A stretch of DNA of 64,000 nucleotides from Robinsoniella peoriensis (GCF_042680125.1 NZ_JBHTNY010000007.1), one strand, 5' to 3'. Numbered from the stretch's first letter, positions 35,807-44,004 are shown. Notes: a model not told the origin generated them from the sequence alone. Numbers and translations: made by a program.

Positions 35807-36721
35807 TCAGTTCTTACAATTTTGTAAGAACACCAAAAAAGAGCTGCCCTCCCCCGGCTTAGATTCAATTGTTATATATCCTTTCTGTTTTTCCAGAATC
35901 AATTTAGCAAGGTATAGCCCTATGCCCGAACCTTCCAGTTCCTGTACCTCCCTGCTTCGATAAAAGCGTTTAAAGATATGGTTAAATTCTTTTTCATGAA
36001 TACCAATTCCCTGATCACTAATTCTAATCTGGCTGTACATTTCAAATTGTTTTATTGAAATCTCAATCCGGCTTCCCCTGGGAGAATATTTCACGGCATT
36101 CTCCAAAATATTCTCCAGCGCCTCCGCCGTCCACTTCACATTATGAACCAGTGAAATTTCATCAAATTGCCGGGTAATAATTTCAATTTCTTTGGAAACG
36201 GCTTTCTCATATACAGAATTAATCGCCTTTCTTAAAGTTTCTTTGACCGGATGAGGTTCCGCATCAAATTGAATTACCCCCTCCTCCAGCCGAACCATTT
36301 TAAACAAAGATTGTAAAATCCAATTTATTTTTTCCGTCTGTTCTTTTAACTTTCTTTGAAAAACAGATCTTTTTTCTGGATCCAATGTCTGATTTTCTAA
36401 AAGTTCCTGATACATCATAACATTAGACAAGGGTGTTCTTAATTGATGAGACATATTAGAAATGAGGCTCTTTACACTTTCTTTTTCCTCTTTTGCCTGG
36501 CATATTTCAAGATTCAGTTTTTCCTGAACACGCATCATCTTTCCAGCTAAAGCCGATGCTTCTCCCTCTTTTAAATCTGATTGAGAGACAGCTCTTTCAC
36601 TTAGCAATTCATCCAGCATCTTATCAATATTAAAATACAGTTTCAGATATTTCTTCCTGTAGTAATAGCACAGCATTCCAAGAAGAACTATGCAAATCAA
36701 AAATAATACATATGCAATCAT
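35807..36721 (-). CDS. Sensor histidine kinase of the FtsX-transporter operon
   Basis: This 304-residue kinase has one clear N-terminal membrane helix (about 3-20), almost no extracellular region, a HisKA domain with the phosphorylated His in SHQLRTPL near residue 96, and an ATPase domain with NILENAVKYSP, SDQGIGI and EGSGIGLYLAK. The lack of a sensor domain suggests that it senses flux through the ABC transporter, as in BceS-type kinases. GGAGAG precedes the ATG at 36721, which overlaps the regulator stop by four bases. Its partner is the OmpR-type regulator upstream. Confidence 0.93.
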   Translation of the reverse strand: MIAYVLFLICIVLLGMLCYYYRKKYLKLYFNIDKMLDELLSERAVSQSDLKEGEASALAGKMMRVQEKLNLEICQAKEEKESVKSLISNMSHQLRTPLSNVMMYQELLENQTLDPEKRSVFQRKLKEQTEKINWILQSLFKMVRLEEGVIQFDAEPHPVKETLRKAINSVYEKAVSKEIEIITRQFDEISLVHNVKWTAEALENILENAVKYSPRGSRIEISIKQFEMYSQIRISDQGIGIHEKEFNHIFKRFYRSREVQELEGSGIGLYLAKLILEKQKGYITIESKPGEGSSFLVFLQNCKN

Positions 36722-37392
36722 TTTTTCTCTCTCCAAATGTACCCCATCCCATGCACCGTTTTAATAGATTGGGGATTAGAAGAATCTTTTTCAATCTTCA
36801 TTCGCAGTCTTCTGATATTTACGGAAACAATATTCTCATCCACATATTTACCATCCTGATCCCAAACCCAATTCAATATCTGCTCTTTGGATAAAATCTG
36901 CTCCTTATTCTCCACAAAATATACCAAAAGCTTATACTCCACTGTGCTGAGCGAAATCTCCTCATTCTCCTTAAATACCTTTCCCCTACCCTTATCAATC
37001 GTGACTCCATTGGAGTTTATAATAGATGCATTCTCTCTTCTTCTACACAAGTTCTTTATCCTGGCCTTCAGAACAGACAAGGAAAATGGTTTTGTCATAA
37101 AATCATCTACCCCTAATTCTAAGGCTTTGATTTCATCCATCTCCGTATCCCTGGCTGTCAGCATAAGAATAGGAATCTGACTGTACTCCCTCACCTCCCT
37201 GCACAATTCAAAACCATTTCCATCCGGAAGATTACAATCCATGATAAGCAGAGAGTAATTCTCCTTATCTATTTTCTCTTTTGCTTCCTTTTTACAGACA
37301 GCCCTATCCAGACTATATCCCTCACACTCCAAATAAAATACCACACCTTCCATAAGGTCTATATCATCTTCTATCATTAATATTCTTTCCAT
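36718..37392 (-). CDS. OmpR/PhoB-family response regulator
   Basis: This 224-residue regulator has a receiver domain (acidic residues EDD at 8-10, phosphorylated Asp52 in LLIMDCNLPDG, KPFS lysine) and a winged-helix DNA-binding domain (ILSKEQILNWVWD and VSVNIRRLRMKI). The start at 37392 follows GAGGTGATGGA. It is the first gene of a four-gene operon with a good promoter and a very short leader. It probably activates the downstream ABC transporter genes when the kinase detects a toxic peptide or envelope stress. Confidence 0.94.
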   Translation of the reverse strand: MERILMIEDDIDLMEGVVFYLECEGYSLDRAVCKKEAKEKIDKENYSLLIMDCNLPDGNGFELCREVREYSQIPILMLTARDTEMDEIKALELGVDDFMTKPFSLSVLKARIKNLCRRRENASIINSNGVTIDKGRGKVFKENEEISLSTVEYKLLVYFVENKEQILSKEQILNWVWDQDGKYVDENIVSVNIRRLRMKIEKDSSNPQSIKTVHGMGYIWREKK

Positions 37393-37420
37393 TCCATCAC
37401 CTCTTCCATTCGATAAGTAT

Positions 37421-37449
37421 ATCATATTCCACCCCCATTCTAATTTCAA
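37421..37449 (-). promoter_or_regulatory. Promoter of the OmpR-regulator/FtsX operon
   Basis: TTGAAA and TATGAT are separated by 17 bases on the minus strand, about 29 bases upstream of the regulator start codon. Confidence 0.6.
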
Positions 37450-37500
37450 TACAATCCAGAGAATGATTGCAAAAATATATAAGATTTTTTGCTTACGTAA

Positions 37501-37538
37501 AAAAAGCATAATCTTCTGCTACAAAGATTACGCTTTTT
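37501..37538 (-). terminator. Bidirectional terminator-like hairpin
   Basis: AAAAAGC-A-TAATCTT pairs with AAGATTA-C-GCTTTTT around an eight-base loop, giving T runs on both strands. It lies upstream of the OmpR-type operon and about 157 bases beyond the stop of the small membrane protein gene. Confidence 0.75.
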
Positions 37539-37539
37539 A

Positions 37540-37694
37540 CGCTCTAGATCGAACAATTTTATCTTAAAAATGGTGTTAGCTGAGTAGGCGACGCTTTGCA
37601 GATAGATGTAGTGCTCGGAAAGCGTAGGGGCGAACCATGGCAGGCGTTTGGAGGGCTTACCGCAGAACTGGCATTTTCTAACCTTCCCGGAGTA
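37540..37694. other. GC-richer unassigned segment between operons
   Basis: This stretch is noticeably richer in GC than its surroundings and contains the inverted repeat ACGCTTT / AAAGCGT. Short open frames exist on both strands, but none has a ribosome site or a recognisable product. It could be a remnant of a mobile element or a structured RNA. Confidence 0.3.
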
Positions 37695-38153
37695 CTAATC
37701 CAGATACTTGCTTTCATTTTTCTCCTGTTTTTTTCTCACAAAATGATCAAAAACCCAGGTAAAGCAAAATATGAGTAAAAATAAGATAATAAATGCGGTT
37801 CCAACTCTTTTCTCTATACTGAAGTTCTTTTCGCCCTTACTGCAAATCAGTATTGCCCAAAAAGCCAGGCTGAATATTCCTGAACCGGCAAACCCATAAA
37901 ATAAACTACCCTTCCATCCTCTTAGTGCATTGGAACCATCCCAGATGCCTTCCCGGATGCACCCAACCTGATACACGATAATACCTGCCAGTAATATAAC
38001 CGTTTCCCCCAGAGTACTTCCTGAATCAGATTCCAAAATAAAATCCTGCACAATTATTACTACCAGGCAGATAACTACCATAAACCAGAAACTACGTTTT
38101 CCTATTTCCGCTAATTTCTGTTTCTCTCTTTCATCCAGGTTATTTTCTCTCAT
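37695..38153 (-). CDS. Small four-helix membrane protein paired with an Xre regulator (DUF6773-like)
   Basis: This 152-residue protein has a charged N-terminus (NNLDEREKQKLAEIGKRSF) and four predicted helices, the last ending in a basic tail. It resembles small clostridial membrane proteins that follow a short Xre regulator gene, possibly DUF6773. Their function is not established. The ATG at 38153 is preferred for its spacing from GGAGGAGGA; an ATG two codons earlier is possible. Its start overlaps the Xre stop by four bases, so the two are coupled. Confidence 0.75.
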   Translation of the reverse strand: MRENNLDEREKQKLAEIGKRSFWFMVVICLVVIIVQDFILESDSGSTLGETVILLAGIIVYQVGCIREGIWDGSNALRGWKGSLFYGFAGSGIFSLAFWAILICSKGEKNFSIEKRVGTAFIILFLLIFCFTWVFDHFVRKKQEKNESKYLD

Positions 38154-38353
38154 AGCCATTCCTCCTCCCAGAATAAATCGTTTAGTGTCTTACCTAAAGC
38201 TTTGCATATAGAAATGCAAAGTTTGAGTGATGGGTTGAAATCACCGGCTTCGATCATACCAATCGTCTGCCGGGTAACACCTGTCATCTCTGCTAACTGT
38301 ACTTGCGAAAGATTTTTTTCCATCCTCGCAATTTTTAATTTCAAGTTTTTCAT
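38150..38353 (-). CDS. Xre-family helix-turn-helix regulator (67 residues)
   Basis: The whole protein is one Xre domain: MKNLKLKIARMEKNLSQVQL, then AEMTGVTRQTIGMIEAGDF and the closing helices with LGKTLNDLF. Small regulators of this type usually repress their own operon with the membrane protein downstream. GGTGG lies before the ATG at 38353. Its promoter has overlapping AT-rich direct repeats with a 20-base period that could be its binding sites. Confidence 0.92.
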   Translation of the reverse strand: MKNLKLKIARMEKNLSQVQLAEMTGVTRQTIGMIEAGDFNPSLKLCISICKALGKTLNDLFWEEEWL

Positions 38354-38377
38354 ATCCCACCACCTTTTTCTTAGTCT

Positions 38378-38407
38378 AGTATACTACCATTAGTGAATAT
38401 ATGTCAA
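38378..38407 (-). promoter_or_regulatory. Promoter of the Xre operon
   Basis: TTGACA and TATACT are separated by 18 bases on the minus strand, about 25 bases from the Xre start codon. The phased repeats begin directly upstream of the -35 box. Confidence 0.65.
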
Positions 38408-38453
38408 CTATATATTGCATTTATATACTATATTTTACATTTGTGAACTATAT
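38408..38453. repeat. Three CTATAT motifs phased at 20 bp upstream of the Xre promoter
   Basis: CTATAT occurs at 38408, 38428 and 38448. The first two 20-base units agree at 15 positions and share CATTT in the middle. The even spacing places them on one DNA face. Confidence 0.55.
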
Positions 38454-38460
38454 TACTCAC

Positions 38461-38500
38461 CTGTATGAGGCTGTATGACGCTGTATCACATTGTAAGAAG
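38461..38500. repeat. Degenerate 10-bp tandem repeat (CTGTATGAGG type)
   Basis: Four consecutive 10-base units read CTGTATGAGG, CTGTATGACG, CTGTATCACA and TTGTAAGAAG. They lie in a gene-free stretch between the Xre and CarD-like genes. Confidence 0.55.
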
Positions 38501-38555
38501 GTAAGAAGTTTAACTCACATGGACTTCAGTCACTGCTTTTATGCTGTTTTCTGAC

Positions 38556-38583
38556 AAAAAAAAGAGACCCTGCAGCGGATCTC
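38556..38583 (-). terminator. Terminator after the CarD-like gene
   Basis: GAGATCC pairs with GGGTCTC (one wobble) around a six-base loop and is followed by eight T on the minus strand, just past the CarD-like stop codon. Confidence 0.85.
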
Positions 38584-38604
38584 ATTCTATTTCACAGCTA
38601 TTAA

Positions 38605-39102
38605 CTAGGCAACCTGTAATAGCTTTGCAATTTGTGCTTCTATTCTCTCAACTGTTGTGTCAAAAACTACTGCAAGTTCTGAAAAAAGTAAATGCTCTAC
38701 CCTCTGAAGATTTTTGTCATCACTTATACTCAGCTTTTTTCCACTTTCCTGTCTGTTTTTCTGTGCATGCATAATCCCTTTTAACATGCCAAAACATTTT
38801 CCACATTCACATGACTTCAGTACACTCTGATATTCTTTGTCTCTTACTCTATCATTCTCGTCATAAATACCCGTCATTTTTGGTAAATCATCAAGGTACT
38901 TCTCGGCTTTTTCTTTTGTTATGACTTTTCTCATGGATACCTTGTCATTGTTTGTTTTGATATAAATGGTACCACCATCATTACAAACAGGTTTTAAAAT
39001 ATAGTACATCTCATTTGTGTTAAGGAAATCCAGCATATCAATTTTTTCAATATTATATACGCCTCTTCCCTCATAAACTACACTTTCATTAATTTTGAAC
39101 AA
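38605..39102 (-). CDS. CarD-like RNA polymerase-binding regulator
   Basis: This protein of about 165 residues begins with the CarD/CdnL Tudor-like domain (MFKINESVVYEGRGVYNIEK when started at the TTG at 39102). That domain binds the RNA polymerase beta subunit and stabilises open promoter complexes. A helical C-terminal part follows, with a Cys cluster (CECGKC) that is unusual in this position. A GTG at 39111 would add three residues; the TTG has AAGGTG six bases upstream. It is monocistronic, with its own extended -10 promoter and a terminator. Confidence 0.83.
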   Translation of the reverse strand: MFKINESVVYEGRGVYNIEKIDMLDFLNTNEMYYILKPVCNDGGTIYIKTNNDKVSMRKVITKEKAEKYLDDLPKMTGIYDENDRVRDKEYQSVLKSCECGKCFGMLKGIMHAQKNRQESGKKLSISDDKNLQRVEHLLFSELAVVFDTTVERIEAQIAKLLQVA

Positions 39103-39191
39103 TATAAGCACCTTACTTTCTTTACTTCCCTCGTGGAAGAACTACTCCAATAGCCAATGCTTTGAATACCGCAGCAGCAAGTTACTATCCT

Positions 39192-39200
39192 ATTATAACA
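39192..39200 (-). promoter_or_regulatory. Extended -10 promoter of the CarD-like gene
   Basis: The minus strand reads TGT followed by TATAAT, an extended -10 element, about 90 bases upstream of the gene. No good -35 is visible at 17 bases. Confidence 0.4.
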
Positions 39201-39285
39201 CACTTTTTGCTTTTTTCCTAGGGTCAAAAGTCACAATAGCTATATCGGGATCTATAGATAATAATAACCAATAGCCAGTACAACA

Positions 39286-39326
39286 GAAAAAGGACTACCA
39301 CAATAATGTAATTAATGTGGCAGTCC
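39286..39326 (-). terminator. Terminator after tuf
   Basis: GGACTGCCACA pairs with TGTGGTAGTCC (one wobble) around a 13-base loop and is followed by TTTTTC on the minus strand, about 44 bases past the tuf stop codon. Confidence 0.88.
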
Positions 39327-39369
39327 TCATCTTACGCTTGGACTAATGTATCTATTTAAATTGTTTTAA

Positions 39370-40563
39370 TTATTTAACGATTGTAGCAACACGGCCTGAT
39401 CCAACTGTACGTCCACCTTCACGAATAGCGAAAGTAAGACCCTGCTCCATAGCGATTGGGTGGATCAATTCGATTGACATTTCTACGTTATCGCCAGGCA
39501 TGCACATTTCTGTGCCTTCTGGAAGGTTGATAACACCTGTAACGTCAGTTGTACGGAAGTAGAACTGAGGTCTGTAGTTGTTGAAGAAAGGAGTATGACG
39601 TCCACCTTCATCTTTTGTCAATACGTAAACCTGTGCTGTAAATTTTGTATGGCATGTAACTGTACCTGGTTTGGAAAGAACCTGTCCTCTTTCGATTTCT
39701 GTTCTCTGAACACCACGAAGTAACGCACCGATGTTATCACCAGCCTGAGCTTCGTCAAGAAGTTTACGGAACATTTCGATTCCTGTAACAACAACTTTTC
39801 TTGTTTCTTCTTTGATACCAACGATTTCAACTTCTTCAGATACATGAAGAATACCACGTTCTACTCTACCTGTAGCAACTGTACCACGGCCTGTGATAGA
39901 GAATACGTCTTCGACTGGCATTAAGAATGGCTGATCTGTAGCACGCTGAGGATCTGGGATCCAGCTGTCAACTGCGTCCATAAGTTCCATGATCTTGTCT
40001 CCCCAAGCGCTGCTTGGATCTTCAAGAGCTTTTAAAGCAGAACCCTGGATGATTGGTGTATCATCGCCTGGGAATTCATATTCGCTTAATAATTCACGGA
40101 TTTCCATATCAACTAATTCAAGTAATTCTTCATCATCAACCATATCACATTTATTCATGAATACTACGATGTAAGGAACACCTACCTGACGGGAAAGTAA
40201 GATATGCTCTTTTGTCTGAGCCATAACACCATCAGTAGCTGCAACAACAAGGATAGCACCATCCATCTGAGCAGCACCTGTGATCATGTTCTTTACATAG
40301 TCAGCATGTCCTGGGCAGTCAACGTGTGCGTAATGTCTCTTATCTGTTTCGTACTCAACGTGAGCTGTAGAGATTGTGATACCACGTTCTCTTTCTTCTG
40401 GAGCTTTATCAATATTCTCGAAATCAACTGCTGCGTTACCTGCAACTCTTTCGCTCAGAGTTTTTGTAATTGCAGCTGTTAAAGTTGTTTTACCATGGTC
40501 AACGTGTCCAATGGTACCAATATTAGCATGTGGTTTGTTTCTTTCAAATTTAGCTTTAGCCAT
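39370..40563 (-). CDS. tuf: Elongation factor Tu
   Basis: This 397-residue GTPase carries aminoacyl-tRNA to the ribosome. The G motifs are GHVDHGKTT (18-26), DCPGHADYV and NKCD, followed by the effector region APEERERGITI and the C-terminal beta barrels. The start has a GGAGG site at a good distance. It follows fusA in the usual order but has its own promoter inside a hairpin in the 135-base spacer, consistent with the extra EF-Tu that cells need. Confidence 0.99.
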   Translation of the reverse strand: MAKAKFERNKPHANIGTIGHVDHGKTTLTAAITKTLSERVAGNAAVDFENIDKAPEERERGITISTAHVEYETDKRHYAHVDCPGHADYVKNMITGAAQMDGAILVVAATDGVMAQTKEHILLSRQVGVPYIVVFMNKCDMVDDEELLELVDMEIRELLSEYEFPGDDTPIIQGSALKALEDPSSAWGDKIMELMDAVDSWIPDPQRATDQPFLMPVEDVFSITGRGTVATGRVERGILHVSEEVEIVGIKEETRKVVVTGIEMFRKLLDEAQAGDNIGALLRGVQRTEIERGQVLSKPGTVTCHTKFTAQVYVLTKDEGGRHTPFFNNYRPQFYFRTTDVTGVINLPEGTEMCMPGDNVEMSIELIHPIAMEQGLTFAIREGGRTVGSGRVATIVK

Positions 40564-40630
40564 TTTGAATGTCCTCCTTATAATATGCGCCTGTATCAGG
40601 CTTTCTTTTTGGTTTTTTATTTCATTAGGC

Positions 40631-40660
40631 TATCTTTGATTATATTTCAAATCAAAGATA
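40631..40660 (-). promoter_or_regulatory. 11-bp inverted repeat overlapping the tuf promoter
   Basis: TATCTTTGATT and AATCAAAGATA are perfectly complementary around an eight-base loop. The repeat covers the spacer and -10 of the tuf promoter, and in read-through RNA from fusA would form a hairpin without a T run. Confidence 0.6.
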
Positions 40661-40667
40661 TTTTCAA
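40639..40667 (-). promoter_or_regulatory. Promoter of tuf in the fusA-tuf spacer
   Basis: TTGAAA and TATAAT are separated by exactly 17 bases on the minus strand, about 76 bases before the tuf start. Confidence 0.7.
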
Positions 40668-40698
40668 GCCTAATTTTTTAAAATAACGATATAATTAC

Positions 40699-42816
40699 TT
40701 ACTTGGACTTAGCACTTAATACTTTTTCCTGTACAGACTTCGGAACCTGCTCATATTTTTCAAAGAACATAGAGTAGTTACCACGTCCCTGTGTTTTGGA
40801 ACGTAAGTCTGTAGAGTAACCAAACATTTCAGCCAGCGGAACATAACCTCTTACAAGCTTACCACCACCGATATCTTCCATACCTTCGATACGACCACGA
40901 CGGGAGTTGATATCACCGATAACATCACCCATATAATCTTCAGGCATAGTAACTTCCACTTTCATGATTGGCTCTAATAATACCGCATCACCTTTTCTCA
41001 TAGCATCCTTGAATGCCATAGATCCGGCGATATGGAATGCCATTTCACTTGAATCGACTTCATGGTAAGAACCATCATATACGTTTGCATTAACACCAAG
41101 TACTGGGAAGCCGCCAAGAATACCTGCTTTTGATGCTTCTTCGATACCCTGACCAACTGCTGGGATATATTCCTTCGGAATAGCACCACCAACAACACTG
41201 GATTCATATTTGAATGTTTCTTCGCCATTTGGATCCATTGGTGTAAATCTAACTTTACAATGACCGTACTGACCACGTCCACCGGACTGTTTTGCATATT
41301 TGCTGTCAACATCAACAGGTTTTGTAAAGGTTTCTTTGTAAGCAACCTGAGGTGCACCTACATTTGCCTCAACCTTGAATTCACGAAGAAGTCTGTCTAC
41401 GATAATTTCAAGATGAAGTTCACCCATACCTGCGATAATTGTCTGTCCTGTTTCATGATCTGTATGTGCACGGAAAGTAGGATCTTCTTCTGCAAGTTTT
41501 GCTAAAGCTTCACCCATCTTGCCCTGACCAGCTTTTGTTTTAGGCTCAATTGCTAATTCGATAACTGGTTCTGGGAATTCCATGGATTCCAGAATAACCG
41601 GATGCTGTTCGTCACAGATTGTATCACCAGTTGTTGTAAACTTAAAGCCTACAGCTGCTGCGATATCTCCTGCATAAACTTTATCAAGTTCTGCTCTCTT
41701 ATTAGCGTGCATCTGAAGGATACGTCCAACACGTTCCTTTTTGCCTTTTGTTGCATTTAATACATAAGAACCTGAGTTCATAGATCCAGAGTAAACTCTG
41801 AAGAATGCCAGCTTACCAACAAATGGGTCAGCCATGATCTTGAATGCTAATGCTGCAAACGGTTCATCATCAGATGAATGTCTTACGATCGGATTTCCTT
41901 CCATATCTGTTCCTTCAATAGAAGCGATATCAGTAGGAGCCGGCATAAATTCAAGAATTGCATTTAACAGCTTCTGAACACCTTTATTTCTGTAAGCTGT
42001 ACCACAGCAAACAGGAATAGCAGTACATTCGCAGGTACCCTTTCTCAGAGCAGCCTTTAATGCTTCTACGGATGGTTCTTCACCTTCCAGGTATTCCATC
42101 ATTAAATCGTCATCTAACTCGCAGATTTTTTCTACTAATTCTGTACGATATAATTCAGCATCATCTTTCATGTCTTCCGGAATCTCAGTGATGGAAATGT
42201 CTTCACCTTTTTCATCATTGTAGATATAAGCCTGCATTTCGAATAAGTCAATGATTCCCTTGAAATCATCTTCTTTTCCGATTGGAAGCTGAAGACAGAT
42301 TGCATTTTTACCTAATCTGTTTTTAATTTGTTCTACTGCACCGTAGAAATCTGCACCCATGATATCCATCTTATTGATGAATGCCATACGAGGTACATTA
42401 TAAGTGTCAGCCTGACGCCATACATTTTCAGATTGAGGTTCAACACCGCCCTTAGCACAGAATACACCGACAGCACCGTCGAGTACACGTAGGGAACGTT
42501 CAACCTCTACTGTAAAGTCAACGTGTCCTGGAGTATCAATGATATTGATACGATGCTCTAAAGCACCTGGTTTTGTTTCGCAGTTTTCCTGCAATGTCCA
42601 GTGACATGTTGTAGCGGCTGAAGTAATTGTGATACCTCTTTCCTGTTCCTGCTCCATCCAGTCCATGGTTGCAGTACCTTCATGAGTATCACCGATTTTA
42701 TAGTTTACACCAGTGTAATACAGGATACGCTCTGTCAATGTTGTTTTACCAGCATCGATATGAGCCATAATACCAATATTTCTGGTTCTCTCTAATGGAT
42801 ATTCTCTTCCAGCCAA
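40699..42816 (-). CDS. fusA: Elongation factor G
   Basis: This 705-residue GTPase translocates tRNA and mRNA through the ribosome and helps recycle ribosomes. The N-terminal G domain has AHIDAGKTT (16-24), DTPGHVDFT and NKMD, followed by the five-domain EF-G architecture ending in the domain IV loop region GGRGQYGH and IGDINSRRG. Translation starts at TTG (42816), supported by AGGAGG eight bases upstream and by alignment of MAGREYPLERTRN with EF-G beginnings. It lies between rpsG and tuf in the usual order. Full length with intact motifs. Confidence 0.99.
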   Translation of the reverse strand: MAGREYPLERTRNIGIMAHIDAGKTTLTERILYYTGVNYKIGDTHEGTATMDWMEQEQERGITITSAATTCHWTLQENCETKPGALEHRINIIDTPGHVDFTVEVERSLRVLDGAVGVFCAKGGVEPQSENVWRQADTYNVPRMAFINKMDIMGADFYGAVEQIKNRLGKNAICLQLPIGKEDDFKGIIDLFEMQAYIYNDEKGEDISITEIPEDMKDDAELYRTELVEKICELDDDLMMEYLEGEEPSVEALKAALRKGTCECTAIPVCCGTAYRNKGVQKLLNAILEFMPAPTDIASIEGTDMEGNPIVRHSSDDEPFAALAFKIMADPFVGKLAFFRVYSGSMNSGSYVLNATKGKKERVGRILQMHANKRAELDKVYAGDIAAAVGFKFTTTGDTICDEQHPVILESMEFPEPVIELAIEPKTKAGQGKMGEALAKLAEEDPTFRAHTDHETGQTIIAGMGELHLEIIVDRLLREFKVEANVGAPQVAYKETFTKPVDVDSKYAKQSGGRGQYGHCKVRFTPMDPNGEETFKYESSVVGGAIPKEYIPAVGQGIEEASKAGILGGFPVLGVNANVYDGSYHEVDSSEMAFHIAGSMAFKDAMRKGDAVLLEPIMKVEVTMPEDYMGDVIGDINSRRGRIEGMEDIGGGKLVRGYVPLAEMFGYSTDLRSKTQGRGNYSMFFEKYEQVPKSVQEKVLSAKSK

Positions 42817-42861
42817 GGTTATTTCCTCCTAAATAATTTAAAGCTTTCCGCTTTGTCACAA

Positions 42862-42881
42862 GCCGGCCAATACAGGCCGGC
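42862..42881 (-). promoter_or_regulatory. Intercistronic hairpin between rpsG and fusA
   Basis: GCCGGCC and GGCCGGC form a seven-pair all-GC stem with a six-base loop and no T run. It may protect the rpsG message end or tune fusA expression. Confidence 0.5.
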
Positions 42882-42907
42882 ACCGCTCATTTATATTTTT
42901 TATATAA

Positions 42908-43378
42908 TTAGAAACGATAGTGAGCAAATGCTTTGTTTGCTTCTGCCATTTTGTGCATGTCTTCTTTTTTCTTAACGGATGCGCCTGTATTGTTTGATGC
43001 ATCTAAAAGCTCATTTGCTAATCTGTCTACCATTGTTTTTTCTCCTCTTTTACGAGAATACAATGTGATCCAACGAAGAGCTAAAGCCTGGCGTCTATCT
43101 GGTCTAACTTCGATAGGTACCTGGTATGTTGCTCCACCAATACGTCTTGCCTTTACTTCGAGTACAGGCATGATGTTGTTCATAGCTTCTTCAAATACTT
43201 CGACTGCTGGCTTATCTGATTTCTCAGCCATTTTGTCAAATGCTCCATATACTATTTTCTGAGCTACACCTCTCTTACCATCTAACATAATGTTATTGAT
43301 AAGCTTTGTAACCACTTTGTTGTTGTATAATGGATCTGCTAATACGTCTCTTTTTTGAGTATGTCCTTTACGTGGCAC
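42908..43378 (-). CDS. rpsG: 30S ribosomal protein S7
   Basis: This 156-residue protein nucleates assembly of the 30S head and contacts tRNA near the exit site. The sequence from PRKGHTQKRDVLADPLYN to the end matches S7 throughout. The start is a GTG at 43378, giving the standard N-terminus and eight bases after GGAGG; eleven more open codons upstream would be abnormal for S7. It lies 203 bases downstream of rpsL and 91 bases upstream of fusA. Confidence 0.98.
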   Translation of the reverse strand: MPRKGHTQKRDVLADPLYNNKVVTKLINNIMLDGKRGVAQKIVYGAFDKMAEKSDKPAVEVFEEAMNNIMPVLEVKARRIGGATYQVPIEVRPDRRQALALRWITLYSRKRGEKTMVDRLANELLDASNNTGASVKKKEDMHKMAEANKAFAHYRF

Positions 43379-43463
43379 GGTACTTCCCTCCTTAATTATT
43401 ATCGCAGCCAATTAAGACTGCTTGATTAATTCATCGGTACTCACATGTGTCGTTCTACTTGTG

Positions 43464-43477
43464 TTTCGTGCACGAAA
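43464..43477. promoter_or_regulatory. 14-bp palindrome in the rpsL-rpsG spacer
   Basis: TTTCGTGCACGAAA is perfectly symmetric in a 203-base spacer that is long for this operon. A processing or feedback-control role is possible but unsupported beyond symmetry. Confidence 0.35.
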
Positions 43478-43581
43478 GCTTCTATATTAACCTGCAACCA
43501 CGGGTGAATAAGAAATCCGGCACAATTTTTGTTTGTAGTTCTGTTTGTGATACGAATAATTTATAATTTAATTGTTACGAA

Positions 43582-44004
43582 TTATTTTTTAGCGTCTTTC
43601 GGTCTCTTAGCTCCGTATTTAGAACGAGCCTGTCTTCTCTTTGCAACGCCTGCTGTATCAAGTGTACCACGAACGATGTGATATCTTGTACCTGGTAAGT
43701 CTTTTACTCTACCGCCACGGATCAGAACAACGCTATGCTCCTGAAGGTTATGTCCTTCACCTGGGATGTAGCTTGTTACTTCGATTCCGTTAGATAAACG
43801 AACTCTGGCGATCTTTCTAAGAGCTGAGTTAGGTTTCTTAGGTGTAGCTGTCTTAACTGCTGTACATACACCTCTTTTTTGTGGTGCGGATACGTCCGTA
43901 CTCTTTTTCTTTAAGGAGTTAAATCCTTTTTGCAGAGCAGGTGCAGTTGATTTTTTCTCAGATGTCTGACGACCTTTTCTTACTAACTGGTTAAATGTTG
44001 GCAT
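43582..44004 (-). CDS. rpsL: 30S ribosomal protein S12
   Basis: This 140-residue protein forms part of the decoding centre. It starts MPTFNQLVRKGR with AGGAGGTGAAAGGA before the ATG at 44004; thirty open codons upstream are not part of S12. The streptomycin-relevant lysines are both present, in TPKKPNSALRK and GGRVKDLPG, so the protein predicts the sensitive state. It is the first gene of the rpsL-rpsG-fusA-tuf group, preceded by a perfect promoter rather than by rpoC. Confidence 0.99.
   Translation of the reverse strand: MPTFNQLVRKGRQTSEKKSTAPALQKGFNSLKKKSTDVSAPQKRGVCTAVKTATPKKPNSALRKIARVRLSNGIEVTSYIPGEGHNLQEHSVVLIRGGRVKDLPGTRYHIVRGTLDTAGVAKRRQARSKYGAKRPKDAKK

Noticed and set aside
42862..42881. 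Rho-independent terminator between rpsG and fusA
   Set aside because: The stem is strong but no T run follows, and termination there would cut off fusA.
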